64,000 nucleotides of DNA from JBCCLJ01 sp039026915 (GTDB taxonomy: Bacteria; Acidobacteriota; Thermoanaerobaculia; Multivoradales; Multivoraceae), in NCBI GenBank assembly GCA_039026915.1, contig JBCCLJ010000002.1, positions 29,703 to 93,702 on the forward strand. The letters are read 5' to 3'. The number at the start of each line of letters is the position of its first letter. Positions within the stretch are counted from its first letter, which is position 1. Position numbers and translations under genes: made by a program. Positions 16,282 through 25,010 of this stretch are shown here, piece by piece. A model generated the notes under the pieces. It was not told where the DNA came from. It saw only the letters and a list, made by a program, of their open reading frames with translations, and made no database searches.

Positions 16282-19200
16282 TCAGTGGTCCTCGGCGGTC
16301 TGCCGACTCGCCAGCTCGTAGAAAAGACCGCGCTTCTCCATCAGCTCGTCATAGCTGCCGATTTCCGCAAGCCTGCCCTTGTCCAGGTAGCAGATACGGT
16401 CGGCATTGCGGATCGTGCTCAAGCGATGAGCGATGACGAAGCGGGTGGCCTGCATACGGTCCATGCTCTCGGTGACGATCTTCTGCGTGCGGTTGTCGAG
16501 AGCACTCGTTGCCTCGTCCATGAACATGATGCGTGGCTTGTGCACGATGCTTCGTGCGATCTTGAGACGCTGTTTCTGACCGCCGGAGAAGCCGCCGCCA
16601 CCCTCGCTGACGTAGGTGTGCATGCCCATTGGCATGCCCTGAATGTCCTCTTCCATGCCGGCTGCGCGAGCAGCTTCCCAGGCATCGTCGATCGTCAGCG
16701 ACGTCGTGCCGACGATGTTGCGGAAGACGTCCGTTGGCAGGAGCTGCGAGTCCTGCAGGACGACGCCGAGCTGCTGGCGCACCTCGCGAAGATCCAGGGT
16801 GTTGAGGTCTTGACCGTCGTAGTAGACGGACCCCTTCTGAGGCACCTCGAAGCCCAGCATGACGCGAAAGAGCGTCGATTTCCCGGAGCCCGAGCCGCCG
16901 ACGAACGCGATGAACTCGCCCGGCTCGATCTTGAGCGAGATGTCGCGCAGGACCCACGGGCCGTCTTCGGTGTACTTGAAGTGAATATGAGAGATTTCGA
17001 TCTCGCCGGTGAGTCGGCCCGGATAGAGGCGCGTCTCGTCGATCTCGGCCGGCTCGGTGATGATCGGCTTGAGGCGCTCGTAGATCGGGATCACCTTGAG
17101 CATCTTCAGTGACGCCTCACTGAGCTGCTGCGTCGCCGCCAGGAACGATCCATAGGCGGCGTTGAAAGCGATGAAGTCACCGGTCGAGAGAGCCGGCGCC
17201 GCGCCACCCTCCGCCGCCGCCTTCTGCTTGAGCGTGTAGAGCACGAAGAAGATGACCATCGACGAAATGGTGGCGAAGGCAGAGTTGAAGACCTCGACCG
17301 CGTTCTGCACGCGCCCGATGAGGAACTGCAGACGCCGCTGGCTCGAGAACTCACGAGCCCAGACGCGATAGGCGTGGTCTTCGGAACCCGAGACACGGAT
17401 TTTGGCAACGCCGGTGATCAGCTGGAGAACGAGGCCCGACAGTCTCCCCGCGATCGTCATCTGCTCGCGCTGGAAACGCAGCTGCAGATAGTTCATCGCA
17501 AAGGTGAACGAGATGAAGAAGAGGGTCAGTCCCATCGCGGCAAAGGCCAGCTGCGTGCTGTACTTGAACATCAGGAAGATGTAGAAGATCGAGCTGAACG
17601 AGCCGAGAATGGCGGCGATACCGGCGCCGGAGACGAGATCGCGAATGGCGTTGATGCCTCCGGCGCGATCGGCAAGATCTCCGGCCGAGAACTTCTTGAA
17701 GAAGGTCGACGGCAGGTTGAGCAAGCGGTCCCAGAGCGCGGCACCGATCGAGTAGTCCATGCGCCCGGAGATACGCAGGATGGCGATCGCCTGAGCGATG
17801 TCGAAAGCCGCTGTCGTGAACGCCATCGCCAGTAGCGCGACGGCGAACTGGACGAGCAGACCGCGCTCCGCCTGCGGGATGGCGTCGTCGAAGATCTTGC
17901 CGGTGAAGAAGGGCGTCGCGGCTCCGAGCATGCCGATGGTGATGCCCATGGCGACGAGGAGGGCAGCGTCGCTGTAGAGGCCCTTGAGGCCGAACTTCAT
18001 GATGTCGATGACGCGCATCGGGCCGTCCGGGAACGGCCGGTAGAAGGACCACGCCATGACGTTCAGCGACTCCGCGACGTCGCGGTTCACCTTGCCGCGC
18101 TCGCCCGTGCGGGTGTTGACGTATTCGTACGAGGTCGGCGACCTCGGCACCAGGGCGATCGGCGCCTCGGTCTCTGCGTCCTCCGCAAACATCGCGCCCT
18201 GATCGAAGCGCCACCATTCGTCGCGCAGCGCCACCTCGCGCATCCGGAAGCGAGAAGCCTTGGCGACCACCGCCAAGCGATCGGAGTTCGACCCCTCCTG
18301 CTTCATCTCGGGATGACGCTTGGCGAGGATGAAGCTCGCATCGCAGACCAGGCGAGCCGCCTCGTAGACGTCGTCGTCGACATCTTCGACGTCGAGGACG
18401 ACCTCTTCGTCCTCTTCGGTCATCACCGCGGCGAGGTCCTTGATGGCCCCCTTGCGAGCGGCGACGGCGTACTCGGCCTTCGACTTCAGGCGGTTGAACT
18501 CATCGACGGTCTGCAGCTTCTTGTTGATGAACTCGCACTGGCAGAGAACCTCGTGAAAAGTCTTGAGTCCCTCCCACGCTCCGCTGGTACCGATGATGCC
18601 GGCGCCAGCGTGCGCCTTGAGCTGGGTTTCGTGATCGCCGTCGTTCGAGGCCTCGACCCAGGTGTCGACGGAGAGCGGAAAGAGGACACCGCTCGAGCCG
18701 CCGCTCGACGGCAGAGCGCCCTGCTCGATCATCTCGAGAATGGCGTCCGCCTTGATCGACATCGTGTGATGGGTCATCTCCGACGGAGCACTCTCCTCCT
18801 CGAAGACGAGCGCCTCCATACCGATGAAGAGCAGGTTGCCGCTCTCGATCTCGAGCCACAGCAGGCCCTTGGCAGCACGAACCTTCTGCTGGTTCTCGAG
18901 AATCACGTGGTCTTCGGGCACCAGGTTCAGGTCGACCAGAGGACCCGGGATGATCTCCTTGGTCAGAGACTTCGAGAGCCCGAGAACCCAGTGCGTCACC
19001 GCGTCGTTGATCGCTTCCGCGTAGGCCTTGTCGGCGGCCAGCTCTTCGAGGCGCTCCACCGAGATGCGGCGGAGCTTGGTGCCGACCTTGCCGACCGCGA
19101 GGAAGCCGGACCCCATGCCGTAGCTGTCGAGGTCCATGCCGAAGAAGAAATCGCCTTCCTCGAGGTGCAGGTAGAAGTCGCGTGCGCCGACCGGCTCGCC

Positions 19201-19371
19201 GTTCTCGACGCCGACCGTGAAGATGTTGACCTGTCCCTCTTCTACCAGCCAAGCGCTACGCGGGTCGTCGATGATGAACGGATGGTTACCGCCCGTCGCG
19301 GCCGGAGTTCCTTCGTTGCGGAAGAGCTCGATGACGGCCGCCTTGGCCGAGGGAGTCTCGCTCACGGTCAT
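16282..19371 (-). CDS. NHLM-type ABC transporter, permease/ATP-binding protein
   Basis: The 1029-residue protein begins with GAGGTGGCTTC-ATG. The N-terminal ~450 residues have no peptidase signature and contain an acidic stretch (EEDEEVVLDVEDVDDDV). The membrane domain spans about 465-730. The C-terminal ATPase has Walker A GGSGSGKST, signature FSGGQKQ, Walker B MFMDEATSALD and the switch His in IAHRLS. This architecture matches the second ATPase of NHLM (nitrile hydratase leader microcin) export systems, where it works beside the peptidase-containing transporter. It is the last gene of the export operon starting at 29070. Its substrate should be the modified peptide encoded at 33670, although its exact division of labour with the first transporter is not known. 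Confidence 0.9.
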   Translation of the reverse strand: MTVSETPSAKAAVIELFRNEGTPAATGGNHPFIIDDPRSAWLVEEGQVNIFTVGVENGEPVGARDFYLHLEEGDFFFGMDLDSYGMGSGFLAVGKVGTKLRRISVERLEELAADKAYAEAINDAVTHWVLGLSKSLTKEIIPGPLVDLNLVPEDHVILENQQKVRAAKGLLWLEIESGNLLFIGMEALVFEEESAPSEMTHHTMSIKADAILEMIEQGALPSSGGSSGVLFPLSVDTWVEASNDGDHETQLKAHAGAGIIGTSGAWEGLKTFHEVLCQCEFINKKLQTVDEFNRLKSKAEYAVAARKGAIKDLAAVMTEEDEEVVLDVEDVDDDVYEAARLVCDASFILAKRHPEMKQEGSNSDRLAVVAKASRFRMREVALRDEWWRFDQGAMFAEDAETEAPIALVPRSPTSYEYVNTRTGERGKVNRDVAESLNVMAWSFYRPFPDGPMRVIDIMKFGLKGLYSDAALLVAMGITIGMLGAATPFFTGKIFDDAIPQAERGLLVQFAVALLAMAFTTAAFDIAQAIAILRISGRMDYSIGAALWDRLLNLPSTFFKKFSAGDLADRAGGINAIRDLVSGAGIAAILGSFSSIFYIFLMFKYSTQLAFAAMGLTLFFISFTFAMNYLQLRFQREQMTIAGRLSGLVLQLITGVAKIRVSGSEDHAYRVWAREFSSQRRLQFLIGRVQNAVEVFNSAFATISSMVIFFVLYTLKQKAAAEGGAAPALSTGDFIAFNAAYGSFLAATQQLSEASLKMLKVIPIYERLKPIITEPAEIDETRLYPGRLTGEIEISHIHFKYTEDGPWVLRDISLKIEPGEFIAFVGGSGSGKSTLFRVMLGFEVPQKGSVYYDGQDLNTLDLREVRQQLGVVLQDSQLLPTDVFRNIVGTTSLTIDDAWEAARAAGMEEDIQGMPMGMHTYVSEGGGGFSGGQKQRLKIARSIVHKPRIMFMDEATSALDNRTQKIVTESMDRMQATRFVIAHRLSTIRNADRICYLDKGRLAEIGSYDELMEKRGLFYELASRQTAEDH

Positions 19372-19437
19372 GAAGCCACCTCGCGAAATCTGGATGCCGG
19401 CTGAGAGGGTCGAGCGAATCGGGTCGTGACCATGCGT

Positions 19438-22400
19438 CTACTCCTGGATGAGCCGGAAGTACGGCTTCATCTTTTCCTGGACCATCTCTTCGTGCGTGCC
19501 GCGCTGGATGATCTTTCCGCGCTGAAGCACGATGATCTCGTCAGCATCCTTGATCGTGCTCAGACGATGGGCGACGATGATGCAAGTGCAGCCACGCTGC
19601 CGCAGGTTCTCGTCGATCTTGAGCTCGGTCGTCGGATCGAGCGCACTCGTTGCCTCGTCCAGAACCAGGATCGTCGGTGAGCCGACGAGCGCGCGGGCGA
19701 TCTCGAGACGCTGACGCTGGCCGCCACTGAAGTTGCCGCCGCCCTCGTCGATCAGCGACTTGTAGGCGCCGTCCCGTGTCTCGATGACCTCGGAGATCTC
19801 GGCGTCCTTGCAAGCACGGATGACCGCCGCGTCGGGAATCGTGGAATCCCACATCGAGACGTTTTCCCGCACCGTGCCGCCGAAGAGGAAGACTTCCTGG
19901 TCGACGGAAGCAACCGAGTTGTTCATCAGACTCGGTGACAGCTCCTCGCGCGACAACCCGTCGAAGAGAATGTCGCCGGACCACGGTTCGTAGAGTCCGG
20001 TGATCATCTTGGCGACGGTCGACTTACCGCTGCCGGATCCGCCGACGAGCGCAACACGCTGGCCGGGTTTGATGGTCAGGCTGAAGTCCTCGATGAGGGG
20101 CGGCTCGAGCGGGCTGTAGCCGAAGGTGATGTTCTTCAGCTCGACGTGGCCACTGAGCTTGAGGATGCCTCGGGCCTTCGGATTCTCCTCGCCCTCGCGG
20201 GTGTACTGAGGGTCGACGGGGTACTTCAGAACGTCGTCGAGACGGTTCATGTCCGCCTCGAGCTCCTGCAGCTGCGAGCCGAAGTTGACGAAGGAGTTGA
20301 GCGGCGTGGTGAAACTCATCATCAGCGTCTGGAACGCGACCAGCTCGCCGACCGTGAGGCCGCCCGCCATGACCTTGCTGCCACCGAAGTAGAGAATGGC
20401 GGTCGTTGTCAGCGTTTTGACCAGCGGCGGCACGGCGTTGACGAATTCACCGATCGTGCCGAGCGTCTGTTGTGCCTTCAGCGTCTTCGCCTGGTAGCCC
20501 GCCCAGCGACCGAAGAACTCGGGCTCGGAGCCCGTGGCCTTGAGCGTCTCGATCATCTGCAGACCGCCCATCGCCGTACCGGTCAGCTTGCCCTCTTCCT
20601 GCATCAGGCGACGGCTCGAGTCGACGCGCAGACGAGCGACTCCGCGCACGACGGCGATGTTGATCAACGCCAGACCGATACAGATGAAGGTGAGACTGAC
20701 GTCGTACAGCATCATCAGGACGGCGTAGAAGACGATGACCAGACAGTCGAGGAGTGTCGTCGCCAGCGTGCCGGAGAGCAGCATCGCCACCTTGTTGTTG
20801 ATCGCCACACGAGAACCGATCTCACCGCCGAAACGCTGAGAGAAGTAGGTGACGGGAAGGCGCATGATGTGGTTGAAGAAACCACTCGACGTCACCAGCG
20901 CGAGCTTCGACTCGAGGCGCAGCAGGTAGTACTCCTGCAGATAGGTCAGCCCCATGCGTAGGGCGGCTGTCAGCCCCATGCCGAAGAGCAGCGGCTTGAC
21001 GATGTCGATCCGTCCCTGGATCAGGAAGTTGTCGATGAAGACGCGAGCGAAGGTCGGAACGACGAGACCCGGAACGACGAGGAAAAGACCGGTGAGCAGC
21101 GCGAAGAGCAAGGCGATCTCGTTGCCCTTGAGGCGACGCTCCAACGCACCCCGCATGCTCGGCTTGGCGCCCCCCTTCTCGAACTCCTCCCCGGGCTCGA
21201 AGGTCATGACGACGCCGGAGAACGAGCCGTCGAGCTCGTCGAGGTCGACGACGCGCGGTCCCTGAGCGGGGTCGTTCAGGTAGACCTTGCCCTTCTTGAA
21301 GCCTTCGAGCACCAGGAAGTGGTTGAAGTTCCAGAAGAGAATGCAGGGCATCTGAAGCTCGTAGAGCGTCGCCATGTCGTGACGAAAGCCCTTGGACGTG
21401 AGTCCGTAGCGTCGAGCAGCTTTGAGCACGTTCGAGGCCTTACTACCGTCACGCGAAACGCCGCACTCGACCCGCAGCTCTTCGAGCGGAACGATTCGTC
21501 CGTAGTACTGCAGGATGATCGACAGCGCCGCCGCGCCACACTCGACCGCCTCCATCTGCAAGACCGTGGGCGTGCGTACCCGCTTGACGCCCCTCGGAAT
21601 CGGCGGAGGCGGCTCTTCGTCCTCTTCCTCTGCGGCAGCCGCTGCAGCAGCCGCCTTCTCGGAGACCTTCGGACCCTCAGGCTTCGGAATGCGCCGCGGC
21701 CCCTTCGGCTCTTCGTCCTCTTCGGACTTGGCTGCCTTGCCCTTCTTGGCCGGCGCCTTCTTCTCGTCCTTTTTCTCGTCCTTCTTTTCGTCGCTGGCCT
21801 TGGGTGCCGCCTTCTTCTTCGCCGCAGGCTTGGCTCCGAAGTTCGAGAAGCCCGCAGGCGCCGCCTTCTTGGCACCTTCGGCCTTCTTGTCGTCGGCCTT
21901 CGCTTCGGCAGGCTTGGCCTCGGAGGGCTTCTCGACGGCCGGCTCATCCGCCTTCTTCCCGGCCGGAGCGGCAGGCTTGGCGGCCGGCTTCTCCGCCGTC
22001 GGCCGAGCGGCCGGTGGCGCAGCCGGCTTTGCGGGGGGCTCTGGTGCCTCGGACGCTGCCGGCGGGTCGGCTGGAGGCTGGGCGGCGGGAGGCTGCGGTG
22101 CCGAAGGTTGCGCGGCGGGGGGCTTGGGCTGTGGCGGCGCCGAAACCTGCGAAGAAGCGGCTGCGGGAGGCTGTGCAGGTGCGGCGGGCGGGGGCTCGAC
22201 GACCTGTCGTGGAGCGGTCGGTTCCGGCACCCTCGCGGAGGCATCTGGCGGCTGGGCTGCTCTGCGCAGGTCTGCCGACGCGAGGGCGTCGAACTTGAAG
22301 TCGACCGTACCGAAGCGGACCTGATCGCCGTGGGAAAGGGGCATCGGCTGCGTCAGGCGCTGACCGTTGATCTCGCTGCCGTTCGAAGAGCCGAGATCGG

Positions 22401-22566
22401 TGACGACCCACTTTCCGGCGACCTGCACGACCGACGCGTGGTTGCGCGAGATCGTCGGATCCTGAACCAGGATCTCGACCCCGGGCGTGCGGCCGACCGT
22501 GTTCTCCGGCTTGAGGTCGAATTCGGAGCCAGCGCCCGCGCCTCCGACCTGAATGAGTTTGGCCAT
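19438..22566 (-). CDS. NHLM-type peptidase/ABC transporter with N-terminal FHA domain
   Basis: The 1042-residue fusion starts with GGGGATAAAG-ATG. Residues 1-95 are an FHA domain with the expected phosphothreonine-binding residues (GR 25-26, SRNH 40-43, SNG 61-63, NG 67-68). Residues 100-325 are a low-complexity Pro/Ala/Lys/Glu linker. Residues 330-450 are a C39 peptidase with Gln337, Cys343 (QMEAVECGAAAL), His416 (NHFLVLEGF) and Asp432 (NDPAQG). A six-helix membrane domain and an ATPase (GGSGSGKST, FSGGQRQ, LVLDEATSALD) complete it. The C39 domain is expected to cut the precursor after its GG motif during export. FHA at the N-terminus of a C39 transporter is unusual and suggests control by a Ser/Thr kinase. 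Confidence 0.93.
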   Translation of the reverse strand: MAKLIQVGGAGAGSEFDLKPENTVGRTPGVEILVQDPTISRNHASVVQVAGKWVVTDLGSSNGSEINGQRLTQPMPLSHGDQVRFGTVDFKFDALASADLRRAAQPPDASARVPEPTAPRQVVEPPPAAPAQPPAAASSQVSAPPQPKPPAAQPSAPQPPAAQPPADPPAASEAPEPPAKPAAPPAARPTAEKPAAKPAAPAGKKADEPAVEKPSEAKPAEAKADDKKAEGAKKAAPAGFSNFGAKPAAKKKAAPKASDEKKDEKKDEKKAPAKKGKAAKSEEDEEPKGPRRIPKPEGPKVSEKAAAAAAAAEEEDEEPPPPIPRGVKRVRTPTVLQMEAVECGAAALSIILQYYGRIVPLEELRVECGVSRDGSKASNVLKAARRYGLTSKGFRHDMATLYELQMPCILFWNFNHFLVLEGFKKGKVYLNDPAQGPRVVDLDELDGSFSGVVMTFEPGEEFEKGGAKPSMRGALERRLKGNEIALLFALLTGLFLVVPGLVVPTFARVFIDNFLIQGRIDIVKPLLFGMGLTAALRMGLTYLQEYYLLRLESKLALVTSSGFFNHIMRLPVTYFSQRFGGEIGSRVAINNKVAMLLSGTLATTLLDCLVIVFYAVLMMLYDVSLTFICIGLALINIAVVRGVARLRVDSSRRLMQEEGKLTGTAMGGLQMIETLKATGSEPEFFGRWAGYQAKTLKAQQTLGTIGEFVNAVPPLVKTLTTTAILYFGGSKVMAGGLTVGELVAFQTLMMSFTTPLNSFVNFGSQLQELEADMNRLDDVLKYPVDPQYTREGEENPKARGILKLSGHVELKNITFGYSPLEPPLIEDFSLTIKPGQRVALVGGSGSGKSTVAKMITGLYEPWSGDILFDGLSREELSPSLMNNSVASVDQEVFLFGGTVRENVSMWDSTIPDAAVIRACKDAEISEVIETRDGAYKSLIDEGGGNFSGGQRQRLEIARALVGSPTILVLDEATSALDPTTELKIDENLRQRGCTCIIVAHRLSTIKDADEIIVLQRGKIIQRGTHEEMVQEKMKPYFRLIQE

Positions 22567-22625
22567 CTTTATCCCCTAGGAGCCAAGAAATCAGAAACGA
22601 GTGTCCGCAAGATGCGCCGAGGCCC

Positions 22626-23771
22626 TCAGATACCGAGGGTGCTGCGGATCATCGGCACGATCATCTGGACCGGCCGCCGCGTGCGCGTCGTGATCTGCGC
22701 TTCGATCGGCGTACCGCTGAAGACCTCTTCCGGAGGCCCCAGGGACGACGTCCACTTGAAGCCTGACGGTGTCTCGTCGACCAGCAGGTTGGCGCGCACC
22801 TGGAACGAGGCGCCACTGCCCGAAAGCTCCCGGGCCAGCACGTCGTTGCGCAGCGTCTTGATCAGCGTCTCCTGACTCTCGGGAAAGCTGCCGACCTCGG
22901 TGATCTCACCAACGATGAACCCGTACTCTTCGGGCTTCACCGTGGCCGGCGAAATCCGCACCTCCGTGCCGACCTCGATCTTCTTGCCGTCGGCGGACGG
23001 CACGTAGAAGACCGCTTCGATCTGCTCCTGGAAGGGCTCCAGATCGATGATGGGAATGCCCGGAGCCACCGCTGAGCCGCGGCCCTGCTTGACCTGTACG
23101 ACACGGCCGCGGGCGGTCGACAGAATCTGAGACTGCGCCTCCATCTCACTCTGGAGACGGGCGAGCTCGCGTTCGGCGTCAGCCAGCGCACTCTGACCGC
23201 GAACGGACTGGGCGCCGGTATTCAGAATCGCTTGTTCGAGCTGGTCGATCTGGCGCTGCTTCTGCAGCAGAACGCTGTCCGGAGCGAGCTGCTTGTCGAC
23301 GAGGCGCTGTTTCCTGGCGAGCTCGCGCTCGGCGCGCGCATGCTGCGTGCGCAGCAGCTCGACGTTGTCCTGCGAGAGGCCCGAAGAGATCTGTCGATTG
23401 CGGTTCATCTCGGCGATGCGCTCGCGCTGGTTCTCGATGAGCAGGCGGTAGCGCTCCTGCGAAACCCGTGCAATGACCTGGCCTTCTTCGACCGTGTCGC
23501 CCTCCTCGACGAGAACCTCGGTCACCTCACCCGACCACTCGGAGATGACCGACTTGAGCTGACCGCCGTGAATCAGAATGCCGGGGCCGGAAGCTCGATC
23601 GCGCACCTTGCCGATGAATCCCCACGTGGCTCCGCCGACGGCGATGAACGCCAGGGCCACGCCCGCCAGCCAGACCGCCGGGGAGGTGAGCCGCATCATG
23701 ACGTCGAGCTGCTCCGGCGAAGAGAGCTTGGCCAGCGCCTTCTTGCGAAACATCTTCTTTGCGTCAGCCAT
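22626..23771 (-). CDS. NHLM-type HlyD family secretion adaptor (copy 1)
   Basis: The 381-residue periplasmic adaptor has ATG at 23771 behind AGGAGCGGATCG. A short cytoplasmic start (FRKKALAKLSSPEQLD, typical of the NHLM HlyD family) precedes one membrane helix (about 32-52). A biotinyl-lipoyl-like half motif (GEVTEVLVEEGDTVEEGQVI), a long helical hairpin (about 105-215) and a beta-barrel region follow. It should bridge the inner-membrane transporters to a TolC protein. The gene begins 10 bp after its paralogue at 23782. The two share the endings of several blocks (GSFPESQE, FSGTPIEA) and probably arose by duplication. Confidence 0.9.
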   Translation of the reverse strand: MADAKKMFRKKALAKLSSPEQLDVMMRLTSPAVWLAGVALAFIAVGGATWGFIGKVRDRASGPGILIHGGQLKSVISEWSGEVTEVLVEEGDTVEEGQVIARVSQERYRLLIENQRERIAEMNRNRQISSGLSQDNVELLRTQHARAERELARKQRLVDKQLAPDSVLLQKQRQIDQLEQAILNTGAQSVRGQSALADAERELARLQSEMEAQSQILSTARGRVVQVKQGRGSAVAPGIPIIDLEPFQEQIEAVFYVPSADGKKIEVGTEVRISPATVKPEEYGFIVGEITEVGSFPESQETLIKTLRNDVLARELSGSGASFQVRANLLVDETPSGFKWTSSLGPPEEVFSGTPIEAQITTRTRRPVQMIVPMIRSTLGI

Positions 23772-23781
23772 CGATCCGCTC

Positions 23782-24909
23782 CTATTCGTCTCTCATGATC
23801 GGCAGAACCATCGACACCGGCGCCTTCGTCTTGGTCGTGATCCGCGCTTCGATCGGAGTGCCGCTGAAGACCCCCAGAGCGGGTCCGGCGCCCTTGTCCC
23901 ACTGGAATCCCGAAGTCGTCTCGGCCGGGTACATGCGCGCCTTGACCTGGAAGTTGGCGCCGGAACCGCTCAGCTGCCCGGCAAGCACCTGGTTGCGCAG
24001 CGTGCGCAGCAGACTCTCCTGGCTTTCCGGAAAGGAGCCGACGGAGATCACCTCTCCGACGATTGAGCCGAACTCCTCGCGCTTCACCGTCGCCGGCTGA
24101 ATCAGAACCTCCATCCCCGGCACGATCTTCTTGCCGTCTTTCGACGGCACGTAGAAGACCGCTTCGAGATCGAGCTCGAAGGGCTCGACGTCGAGAATCG
24201 CCATGCCCGGCCCGATGATGCTGCCCGCGGGCTGCTTGATCTGCACGACGCGACCCGCGAAGTCCGAGACGACGAGGGAACCCTGATCCCGCTTCTCGAC
24301 CAGCAACCGGAGCTGGCGCTGCGCCTCCGACACACCCGTGCCGCTGCCGACGGCCTGGGCCTGCAGATCGTTGATCTCGCGTTGGATCCTCGACATCTCG
24401 TCCTCGGCGGCACGTACCTTCGCTCCGGTGATCAGCTGACGCTCCCGGAGCTCTTGCAGCTTGCCGAGCTCCTCCTGAGCACTGGCCAGCTGGCTGCGCT
24501 TCTGCGCGAGGTTCGCGTCGATCAAGCCACGATCGAAGCCTCCCTGACTCGAGGCGATGCGCACCTTCTCCTCGGCCGACTCGATCTGGCGATGAATCTC
24601 GTCCTGGGCGATCCGTGCGATGGGCTGCCCCACCGAGACCGTCTCATCTTCGACGACCAGGATCTCGAGAACGCGTCCAGCCCCCTCGTGCACGACCGAC
24701 TCGAGCTGCCCGCCGTGGATCAGGATGCCCGGGCCCTCGACCCGCTCCTTGATCTTGCCGACGAAGCCCCAGATTCCCGCGAGGAAGATGACGACTCCGA
24801 GACCGATGAGAACCACCCAGCCCGGGAACGAAGTGACGCGGAGCAGGCCGGCCAACCGCTCGTGGCTGAGCGGCTGGCGATCGTCGTTGAGTTTGTCTTG
24901 AAGGTTCAT
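23782..24909 (-). CDS. NHLM-type HlyD family secretion adaptor (copy 2)
   Basis: The 375-residue adaptor is laid out like its neighbour. A cytoplasmic N-terminus is followed by a membrane helix (WVVLIGLGVVIFLAGIWGFV), a lipoyl-like motif (GRVLEILVVEDETVSVGQPI), a helical hairpin rich in Gln/Glu (about 115-215) and a barrel region with FELDLEAVFYVPSKDGKKI. It lacks the basic FRKKAL start of copy 1, so the two may contact different transporters or form a mixed hexamer. It starts 101 bp after the TolC-like gene at 25011. That gap holds a 14-bp palindrome. Confidence 0.9.
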   Translation of the reverse strand: MNLQDKLNDDRQPLSHERLAGLLRVTSFPGWVVLIGLGVVIFLAGIWGFVGKIKERVEGPGILIHGGQLESVVHEGAGRVLEILVVEDETVSVGQPIARIAQDEIHRQIESAEEKVRIASSQGGFDRGLIDANLAQKRSQLASAQEELGKLQELRERQLITGAKVRAAEDEMSRIQREINDLQAQAVGSGTGVSEAQRQLRLLVEKRDQGSLVVSDFAGRVVQIKQPAGSIIGPGMAILDVEPFELDLEAVFYVPSKDGKKIVPGMEVLIQPATVKREEFGSIVGEVISVGSFPESQESLLRTLRNQVLAGQLSGSGANFQVKARMYPAETTSGFQWDKGAGPALGVFSGTPIEARITTKTKAPVSMVLPIMRDE

Positions 24910-24982
24910 GGATCCCCCTGGGCCAGCGGACGCAATTCGTCCGTCCGTCGACCGCTACTACGTCAGACGCTATCGAAAGGTG

Positions 24983-24996
24983 CCGCCTCGAGGCGG
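24983..24996. repeat. 14-bp palindrome between TolC and HlyD genes
   Basis: CCGCCTCGAGGCGG is a perfect palindrome inside the export operon. It could be an mRNA processing or stability hairpin or a protein-binding site. It has no T-run. Confidence 0.35.
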
Positions 24997-25010
24997 AACG
25001 AAGTCACTCG

